A stretch of 64,000 nucleotides of DNA from Vanrija pseudolonga. Taxonomy: Eukaryota > Basidiomycota > Tremellomycetes > Trichosporonales > Trichosporonaceae. Positions 61,848 to 64,000 of this stretch are shown piece after piece (within the stretch, counting starts at the first letter, position 1; every line of letters begins with the position of its first letter). The stretch covers positions 1-64,000 of the forward strand of contig NC_085855.1 in assembly GCF_020906515.1 (NCBI RefSeq), read 5' to 3'. The translations under genes and the position numbers were made by a program. The notes beneath the pieces are model-generated. The model searched no databases. It saw only the letters and a list, made by a program, of their open reading frames with translations, and was not told the origin of the DNA.

Positions 61848-62355
61848 ACGGCGGTGGAGGTGGGATGAGCCGCCCTGCCCTCGAAGGACATTTTGTATAG
61901 GGAGCCGTAGTTGGTCAAGTCTGCATTAACGTGATGTGCATTGGCGGGTTAGCATCATGCACATGAGCAGGAGACCAGTCAGTAGCACACACAACAGGTC
62001 AGCTGCCAGGTTGAAAGTGAGTTGAAGTGAAAGTGCCAAGTGTCGTCGTGCCCTCGAAGCTCGGTTACTGAGACAGGTGGAGTCGTCTCCCAGCAACCAT
62101 ATGACCATGGCATGGATCTACGCGCGCATCACAGCGTTGCGCTTCACGTTACTTTGTCACTCTTGGCTCACTCTTCTACTTCTTCTTTCACAGTCATAGC
62201 CACGCCGCGCAATCGTTTGTTGCCGGGTCACTGACAATGACGTGCCAAGCCCAACCCCTCGCCACCGCTGACATGCGCTAACACCTTTGCACCGCCGCAA
62301 TGTGTCCCGCGTGTCCAACAGACTGACCTCGCTCTTCTATCCTCACTCCTCTCTC
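61848..62355. other. Spacer between the SIMPL-like copies
   Basis: No gene or clear element seen; pyrimidine-rich leader before the second copy. Confidence 0.5.
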
Positions 62356-63319
62356 ATGCCCCTCTCTTCAACTTACAAACCTCTCTTCTGGCTCATCCTC
62401 GCCACAGCAGTAATCTTTACATTCACAAGCACGCCGCCGTCGTCGTCATCATCCCCCGCATCCGCACCGCCCAACTTCGCCGCCATGGCCACCAACACTG
62501 CCGCACCATACACGACGACCTTTCTCCACGTATCCGGCGAGAACCGCGTCGAGCGCACCGCCGAGCTGGCGGACGTGACGCTCAAGACCAAGGTCGAGGG
62601 GTACGACCAGGCCGAGGTGCTGCGCGCGTTCAAGGCCGCGTCGGGCGACCTGCTCGACAGCATCGCGTCGATCGCGCCGGAGAAGACTGCGCTCGCCGCC
62701 GGGTCTGCCGTTGACGCCGAGTGGCCAGTCAAGCACCAGGACAAGCCGGTTGTACGGTACTCCACTGGCAGGCTGTCGACCTACTCGTGGGCCGAGTCTT
62801 CGGGCAAGGCCATCAGCAGCAAGGGCTCGCTGTTTGGCTCGACCCCCGACCCCAACGCCAAGCGGAGACACTTTGCTGAGCAGGTGGTCACGGTCACGTT
62901 CCACGACTTTGCCTCGCTCGAGGTGTTTGTGACCAAGGCACTGGTGAGTAGGGCGGTGATGGCAGGACTGACACCGCGCGCAGGCCAAGAAGCACGTCGA
63001 GTTTGTCAACATCTCCTGGCGGCTGTCGCGCGTGACACGCAAGGCGCTCCAGTCGACAGTGTACGCCGCGGCCGTCCTCGACGCCAAGGAGCGCGCCCTC
63101 GACATCCTTGCGCCGCTGTCCGACGCGCCGCCGCGCCTCAAGGCCGTGGAAGTGCACGACAGCTCGGCCGGCGTCGGCGGCAACGTCCAGGCGTACGCTA
63201 CGCGCGAAGCCATGTTCGGCGCGTCGAGCAGCAAGGTCGACGACAGCAGGATCAGCTTTGTGCCCGAGCCGATCGGGCACAGCGTCACGTTGCAGGTCAA
63301 GTGGGTGGTGCTCGAGTAG
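62356..63319 (+). CDS. SIMPL/DUF541 (YggE-like) domain protein, copy 2
   Basis: Paralog of the gene just upstream, same strand, one intron at the same place (62944-62983, 40 nt). From ATG 62356 the protein has 307 residues and begins MPLSSTYKPLFWLILATAVI, a likely signal anchor; the alternative ATG at 62485 (MATNTAAPYTTTFL) has a better start context, drops the anchor and leaves 264 residues. Matching blocks: ELADVTLKTKVEGYDQAEVL, EWPVKHQDKPVVRYSTGRLS, TVTFHDFASLEVFVTKALA, then LDAKERALDILAPLSDAPPR and VTLQVKWVVLE at the end (copy 1 ends VNVKWVVVE). About half of the domain residues agree by eye. Which start is used decides whether it is membrane-anchored. Confidence 0.65.
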
Positions 63320-64000
63320 CGCAGCAGTGAGGGGCGCGCGGTTGGTTCTCGTGACGTGGAGGGGGGGTGGCGCCGTGCACTGAGGTTCCGAGAAGCAGTT
63401 TGCATATAGCGCGAGCGTAACATACACAAGTTTCTACAAGAGCATCGTTGATAGCAGCAGTCGATAGTCGTTGTGCATACAAGTACAGGTAGCCGTCGTC
63501 GTCACTGCCCGCTGTCTCCTCGGCCCGACTCGGCATTCCCGCCTGCCCTCCATCCCGAAGAGAGTAGGCAGACACCCAACAGCCTCATGGGCTCTGCCCA
63601 ACGCGTCGCATCGAGCCTCTCAGCCCATCTCCCATCCCATCTCCACCTCCTTTCCATTCCGCCGACTGACCGACGTGACTGACCTTTTGCTTGCCGAGGT
63701 GGTGACTGAACAAAGAATGGTTCGTGACGCGCGTGGAAGATCGCGTCGGGGTCGGTCACATGACGGATTTTCCGTCGTACGATCCGATCGCTCCGGCCGG
63801 ACGGTGCGCGTGCCGGTCTTCAGGAAGTTTGTGACGGGCACCTAGTTGGCTGGGGCTGCAGCGGGCAGAGAGAGCCGAGAGTGACCGCATTGTAGAGGTC
63901 AACGAGGAGGCAGGGAGGGTGGGCGCGGCAGGCAGCTGGCTCGGGGCCAGGAGGATGCCGGCCTTAATATCACTGGCGAGCTACCTCGAGTTACATCACA
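63320..64000. other. Right-edge stretch, no supported gene
   Basis: Frames on both strands are short. A minus-strand ATG at 63898-63900 opens 44 codons (MRSLSALSARCSPSQLG and onward), which resembles a mitochondrial presequence and could be a first exon, but no downstream exon convinces. The next gene beyond the window cannot be judged. Confidence 0.4.

Noticed and set aside
63471-63900. Possible genes at the right edge (plus frame 63471-63845; minus 44-codon frame from 63900)
   Set aside because: Short, no family resemblance; the minus-strand start looks like a mitochondrial presequence but no second exon convinced me.

Overview
The window is the left end of a chromosome from a GC-rich basidiomycete yeast. 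It most likely belongs to the Tremellomycetes, near Trichosporon, Cutaneotrichosporon or Vanrija. The evidence is a terminal array of CCCCCTAA (TTAGGGGG on the other strand, the Cryptococcus-type telomere), many 32-46 nt introns with a CTGAC or CTAAC branch site just before the acceptor, and typical fungal gene families. The species call is inference; the telomere and introns are seen directly.

Positions 1-20,000 are a subtelomeric metabolic block. It holds a siderophore-iron MFS transporter with a perfect iron-GATA site in its promoter, an Old Yellow Enzyme, a 14-TM drug-type MFS transporter, an interrupted gene of unknown function and a cupin. It also holds the two halves of a eukaryotic-type 5-oxoprolinase as separate, divergently transcribed genes, and a secreted phospholipase A2-like gene with peptidoglycan-binding repeats whose frame appears interrupted.

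Positions 20,000-37,100 hold two tandem paralogous Zn2Cys6 regulators divergent from an allantoate/nicotinate-type MFS transporter. They are followed by a haloacid dehalogenase, a secreted laccase-like multicopper oxidase with long low-complexity tails, a macro-domain protein and a Pro/Gln/Tyr-rich protein.

Positions 37,300-54,500 are dominated by two lineage-type families of F-box-like proteins. Family A has six members in the window (11.8, 19.9, 37.4, 39.1, 40.6 and 45.8 kb); most share an R-[IV]-P-G-[LM]-x-W motif. Family B is three head-to-tail copies (47.3-54.5 kb) with a WSRxTGxH propeller-like motif and a shared C-terminal block. Between them lie a SIRT5-type sirtuin and, 34 bp away tail-to-tail, an acyl-CoA/4-coumarate-CoA ligase-like enzyme.

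Positions 54,500-64,000 hold a gene-poor 2.4-kb stretch with a C18 tract, a 12-TM DHA1-type MFS transporter, an Asn/Gly/Gln-rich prion-like protein, and two adjacent paralogs that I read as SIMPL (DUF541/YggE-like) proteins. No tRNA, rRNA, CRISPR array, retroelement or DNA transposase was recognised; one 166-bp inverted-repeat element resembles a MITE.
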